Source: MVYY01 sp012517575 (lineage in GTDB: Bacteria; Bacteroidota; Bacteroidia; Bacteroidales; Paludibacteraceae). Taken from it: DNA of 64,000 bases. Positions 60,704 through 64,000 of the stretch are shown piece by piece. The position numbers were made by a program, and so were the translations under genes. The first letter of the stretch is position 1, and each line of letters starts with the position of its first letter. The stretch spans positions 62,001 through 126,000 of the forward strand of contig JAVLUG010000001.1 in NCBI GenBank assembly GCA_031629035.1. Reading direction: 5' to 3'. The notes beneath the pieces are model-generated. The model was given only the letters and a program-made list of their open reading frames with translations, was not told the DNA's origin and ran no database searches.

Positions 60704-63550
60704 TTATTTGAATTCAATCATAAATTCGGTGAGACTTTTTGTAGAAGGAAGTCCGATTTTTTTGCGGATACGGGCTCTTCCCATTTCCACGCCTTTGAGC
60801 GAAATATTCATTAAGTGGGCAATGTCCTTGCTCGAGAGATTGAGGCGAAGGTAGGCACAAAATCTCAAATCATTGGGTGTTAATTCGGGATATTTTTCGT
60901 GCAAATGACGGAAAAAGTTCTCATGGATTCGGTCGAAATTGGCCTGAAATATTGCCCAATCATCTTCCGAAGAAAGATTTTCATCGAGCAGGCGGATAAT
61001 TTTCTCATAATACTTGTTGGGGTATTGTGATCCTAAAGCTGCTTTTTGTTGCACGATTTCTTCTTTTATGGTGGCCAACACTTCATTTTTTCTAATCAGC
61101 GTCATGGTTGAAGTAGCCAACTCCTTGCTTTTCAAAGTTAATTCCGACTCCAACTTTTCTTTCTCCAGTGTCATGATTTGCTGCTCTCTTTTTTCAATTT
61201 CTTTTCTCCTGATCTCTTCCTGCTCTATTCTCACTTTTTCCTTTTTCTTGTGAATAATCTGCTGAACATACCGGTAAATTCCCCACAGTAAAAACAACAC
61301 CGCCAAAGTGTAGACTATTTTCGTAGGTGTACTCAAATAAAAAGGTGGCTTAACTTCAAATGAATAATTCGTTTCAGAAAGGATTTGTCCGCTTCCTGAT
61401 ACTGCTTCGGCTTTGAATACATATTTTCCATAAGGCAGGTATTTGTATTCAATAACGGGCGTAACGGATGGATCTCTCCAAACCACGTCCAATCCTTCGA
61501 GTTTGAAGCGATATTGTACATTGCTCCTTTGAGCAAATTCCGGGTAAAAGACCGAAAATACAACATTGTTTCTTGAATAGGGTATAGACGGTAAACCTGT
61601 TGTTTCGATCGGTAAAAAGTCAAATTTTCTGTTCGCAGCATCTGAAATTTGAATGCTTTTCAGTTTTAATTCTATGTTGCGTTGCTGAATTGGTTTCAGG
61701 TTATAGTTATAAAGCGCCAGTCCATTCTCTAAAGTGAAAATACATTCATTTTCCGATATAGGAATGATATTTTGATAATCGTCAACGGTTTGATGAAGAA
61801 AGTCGGCATACTGAACAATATCCACCAATTTGATTTGACCGGGTTTGATTTCAACCAAGGCAGCTTCAGCAGGGCGAATGAACCAATACAGGTTCCCTTT
61901 GAAATGGCATATCCGATAGGAATTGGAAAAATTTCCAAGTGCTTTGTTTAATTCGTCGAAAGGCACAATTTTTTTCCGGATATCGTCGAAAGTGTAAAAT
62001 AAATTATAGTCGGTAAAAACCACTCTATTGTTTACAGAAAAGACATTGATGGTATTCAAATGTTGCTGATCAAGAGATTTATATACGTTCATGTGCTCTA
62101 TTCGTTCCAGGTCGGGAGTAAGTTGAATAGCAAAAAGCCCTCGATGCAAATGACTTGCCCAAATGGTTCCGGTATAATCTATTTCGATGTAGCGAATGGG
62201 ATGCAGAAAATCTTCCACTGCATGGCTGAATTTCCATTTTCCGTTCACTTTTTTGTAAATGCACAGTTGCGAATAAGTACCTTGAACCAGCACATCCACG
62301 CCGTGAATGGTTCCACGAGCAAAACATATGCCTCCCTTTACAGGTGAAACAGGAATGGAATTCGTTGGCGTAATTTCAAAAGTTTCTTCATTGTTGCCAC
62401 AAAATTGCTGTCCATCAAAGGAACTTACATTCCAGACCTGTCCCTTTATTTTGGAGTCGATTGTGAGGTTGCGTACGGTTTGATGTTCCATCCAAGCTTT
62501 GTATAAACCCTGATTGGTGGCAATATAAAAATGGGGTGGATCGTAACTTACCGAATAAACAGCGCCAATTGCCGGATAGAAAGACTGAATGCAGCGTAAG
62601 GAGGAGTTTTGATGAACAAAAGCAATGCCTTTATCCAGCGCCAACCAAATGTTGTTGTCACGGTCGAAAGCAATTCCGAGTACAGTGTTGTTTTGGAGTA
62701 CATTGGAAGTATTGATTGCCCAGATTTTTTGTCCCGACTTGTCGATGGCCACAGCACCATTTAAAATGGTACCGATGACAATTAATCCGTTGGGTGAAAT
62801 AACCGCCCGGTTGATTTGCGCTTTTTTCAATAAATCGTCCACTTCCGTAGGGAAACGTGTAAATTGTTGTCCATCATACAGATATAGTCCATCGGAAATC
62901 GTAATCATCAAAGCGTGTTTGTCGTCAAAAGGTAGGATTTTGATGACTGGACTTTTCATAATATTGTTGGGAACAGGAACAAAAGTATTTTTTTGTCGGT
63001 CGAAGAAGCAAAAATCTTTCTGAAAAGTATGTGTATATAAAGTATTTTGATAGAGGTTGAAGAACAGGAAGGAAAAATCGGTTCTAAATCCTTTTACTTC
63101 CCCGTTTTTAAATGTAAAATATGAAGTAAAAGATTGAAAAAAAATGGTGCCGTGGTCGTCGAAGATATTCCAAACTTCATCATTTTGCATTTTGTAATTT
63201 TTCAACAGCACCGATAGTGAAGTATAATTTAACTGACCAAGCCGGTCTCTTTCAAAATAGCCAAATTCTTCGAAGGCGCCAATGTAAATTCGATTTTTTT
63301 TGTCAATCATTACAGAACGCACCAAACCATTTCCGGGAATTTTGTGCAATTTCCACAGGGAACCGTCAAATTCGAGTAGTCCTTCATTATTGCCAAAATA
63401 GAGTATACCATCCGAAGCTTGTGCCACTGCCCAGTTTTGATTGGCAGCGTGATAATCGTTTTTTGAAAATTGTGTAACGAGCGGAATAAATTCCTGGGCA
63501 TTTATAGTGCAAGAACAGAATATAATGAAAAGAAGATGGATTTTTTTCAT
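60704..63550 (-). CDS. Membrane-tethered propeller/Y_Y_Y/LuxR-type transcription regulator
   Basis: A 948-residue one-component sensor and regulator. After a signal peptide (MKKIHLLFIIFCSCTINAQ) a periplasmic two-component-type propeller (about 30-640; WAVAQASDGILYFGNNEGL, then GIAFDRDNNIWLALDKGIA and similar repeats) leads into a Y_Y_Y domain (about 665-735; VQYRFKLEGLDVVWR, YLPYGKYVFKAEAVSG), one transmembrane helix (about 750), a coiled coil (about 765-815) and a C-terminal LuxR-type HTH (LTPNDLRFCAYLRLNLSSKDIAHLMNIS). It has no kinase or receiver domains, so signal and DNA binding lie in one chain. The ATG at 63550 gives the signal peptide; the frame runs on to 63610. Confidence 0.88.
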   Translation of the reverse strand: MKKIHLLFIIFCSCTINAQEFIPLVTQFSKNDYHAANQNWAVAQASDGILYFGNNEGLLEFDGSLWKLHKIPGNGLVRSVMIDKKNRIYIGAFEEFGYFERDRLGQLNYTSLSVLLKNYKMQNDEVWNIFDDHGTIFFQSFTSYFTFKNGEVKGFRTDFSFLFFNLYQNTLYTHTFQKDFCFFDRQKNTFVPVPNNIMKSPVIKILPFDDKHALMITISDGLYLYDGQQFTRFPTEVDDLLKKAQINRAVISPNGLIVIGTILNGAVAIDKSGQKIWAINTSNVLQNNTVLGIAFDRDNNIWLALDKGIAFVHQNSSLRCIQSFYPAIGAVYSVSYDPPHFYIATNQGLYKAWMEHQTVRNLTIDSKIKGQVWNVSSFDGQQFCGNNEETFEITPTNSIPVSPVKGGICFARGTIHGVDVLVQGTYSQLCIYKKVNGKWKFSHAVEDFLHPIRYIEIDYTGTIWASHLHRGLFAIQLTPDLERIEHMNVYKSLDQQHLNTINVFSVNNRVVFTDYNLFYTFDDIRKKIVPFDELNKALGNFSNSYRICHFKGNLYWFIRPAEAALVEIKPGQIKLVDIVQYADFLHQTVDDYQNIIPISENECIFTLENGLALYNYNLKPIQQRNIELKLKSIQISDAANRKFDFLPIETTGLPSIPYSRNNVVFSVFYPEFAQRSNVQYRFKLEGLDVVWRDPSVTPVIEYKYLPYGKYVFKAEAVSGSGQILSETNYSFEVKPPFYLSTPTKIVYTLAVLFLLWGIYRYVQQIIHKKKEKVRIEQEEIRRKEIEKREQQIMTLEKEKLESELTLKSKELATSTMTLIRKNEVLATIKEEIVQQKAALGSQYPNKYYEKIIRLLDENLSSEDDWAIFQANFDRIHENFFRHLHEKYPELTPNDLRFCAYLRLNLSSKDIAHLMNISLKGVEMGRARIRKKIGLPSTKSLTEFMIEFK

Positions 63551-63621
63551 AAATGTTCCATATTGTTTTTTCAAGGTATAAATAGATTTCAGGTTAAAAA
63601 ATTCATGCAAAGGAACTTAAA

Positions 63622-63828
63622 ATGATTCCTTTAGCAAAATCGATACAAGATTCCTATCCGGACACTTTAATAATATCGACTTCCAAAAGTAAGAAAATAT
63701 TTGATGCCGAAAAAGAAACAACAAATTTTTATACAATAGGCAGTAATTATGAGAAGTTCTATGATGAAAATCATGAAGCACAAAATAAATACAAAACCGT
63801 AAAAAAGAAATTTTGTATGGGATGGTAA
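63622..63828 (+). CDS. Small hypothetical ORF
   Basis: A 68-residue reading frame with ATG (MIPLAKSIQDSYPDTLII), no signal peptide and no recognised domain. Codon use is not unlike its neighbours, but there is no promoter-like box and the ORF is divergent from the regulator gene. It may be a real small protein or the remnant of a longer one. It fills the 300-bp gap together with the tRNA-Lys region. Confidence 0.3.
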   Translation: MIPLAKSIQDSYPDTLIISTSKSKKIFDAEKETTNFYTIGSNYEKFYDENHEAQNKYKTVKKKFCMGW

Positions 63829-63851
63829 AAAAGAGGGAATAAACAAAAAAA

Positions 63852-63924
63852 GTGATCCAGCTGGGATTCGAACCCAGGACCCCATCCTTAAAAGGGATGT
63901 GCTCTACCGGCTGAGCTACTAGAT
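63852..63924 (-). tRNA. tRNA-Lys (anticodon TTT)
   Basis: On the minus strand the acceptor GATCTAG pairs with CTGGATC, the anticodon arm CATCC-CTTTTAA-GGATG carries TTT, and the T arm CTGGG-TTCGAAT-CCCAG is intact. The discriminator is A and the CCA end is not encoded. It is 73 bases long. Confidence 0.95.
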
Positions 63925-63939
63925 CATGTAAAAACGGCT

Positions 63940-63970
63940 GCAAAGTTACTTATTTTTTTGGAAACTTCAA
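63940..63970 (-). promoter_or_regulatory. Consensus promoter of tRNA-Lys
   Basis: On the minus strand TTTG at 63970-63967, a 19-base spacer and TAACTTTG at 63947-63940 match the Bacteroidetes consensus exactly. Confidence 0.78.
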
Positions 63971-64000
63971 ACAAAATCTTTAAAAAGTTCCAAAGCTGTC

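Noticed and set aside
60514..60717. A 67-residue minus-strand reading frame over the end of repeat copy C
   Set aside because: It runs through the end of the non-coding repeat, shows no domain, and the equivalent frame is not kept in the other copies.

Overview
The window looks like chromosomal DNA of a low-GC member of the Bacteroidetes, most likely an anaerobic or fermentative Bacteroidales (Paludibacter-like, inferred from gene content only). The signs are: TonB-dependent receptors, four secreted proteins with type IX secretion (Por) C-terminal sorting domains, lineage families (DUF4301, DUF4252, a split LysO exporter, CBM20-containing MalQ), and Bacteroidetes-type promoters (TTTG, about 19-21 bases, TAnnTTTG) before many genes. 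There is no prophage, CRISPR array or intact insertion sequence.

Layout. 1-5.4 kb: end of a TonB receptor, a large surface lipoprotein, methylglyoxal synthase and an Xaa-Pro aminopeptidase. 5.5-8.8 kb: a secreted T9SS cargo protein, a dispersed repeat and tRNA-Leu. 8.8-14.1 kb: a minus-strand block (DUF4301, a TPR-like lipoprotein, a PhnP-like hydrolase, an RsmF-like rRNA methyltransferase, a small DNA-binding protein). 14.4-17.5 kb: a glycosyltransferase and groES-groEL, then a second copy of the repeat. 18.4-23.3 kb: a T9SS propeller protein and a TonB receptor behind a TPP riboswitch (thiamin uptake). 23.7-29.7 kb: a tight seven-gene carotenoid operon. 29.8-43.1 kb: prs, malQ with starch-binding domains, PspC, uvrB, a LysE exporter, an ECF sigma/DUF4252 module, an NlpC/P60 peptidase, the c-di-AMP phosphodiesterase PgpH and a D-2-hydroxyacid dehydrogenase. 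43.1-44.2 kb: a DUF559 gene with short GC-rich palindromes around and inside it. 44.5-52 kb: MetH lacking its reactivation domain, gpmA, a DUF5683-like protein, split LysO and class I fumarase. 52.2-60 kb: three secreted proteins (beta-helix with starch-binding-like modules; amidase/propeller mosaic; PD40 propeller). 60.7-64 kb: a membrane-tethered propeller/LuxR regulator and tRNA-Lys.

Main points of interest. (1) A family of about 415-bp non-coding elements, three copies (8043-8457, 17537-17955, 60173-60590), with imperfect terminal inverted repeats and an internal quasi-palindrome; they look like MITEs. (2) The carotenoid operon joins phytoene synthase, IPP isomerase, a CruF-like hydratase, an acyltransferase, a CrtQ/CruC-like glycosyltransferase, an unknown secreted TPR protein and a CrtI-type desaturase, with no cyclase; it predicts an acylated glycosyl carotenoid. 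(3) LacI-type operators with the core TGCAAACG(T/A)TTG lie before malQ and before two T9SS transcription units 24-29 kb away; two overlap the -33 promoter box, suggesting one sugar-responsive regulon. (4) The DUF559 reading frame contains a copy of the palindrome found in multiple copies beside it. All product calls come from reading motifs in the sequence; no database search was run.
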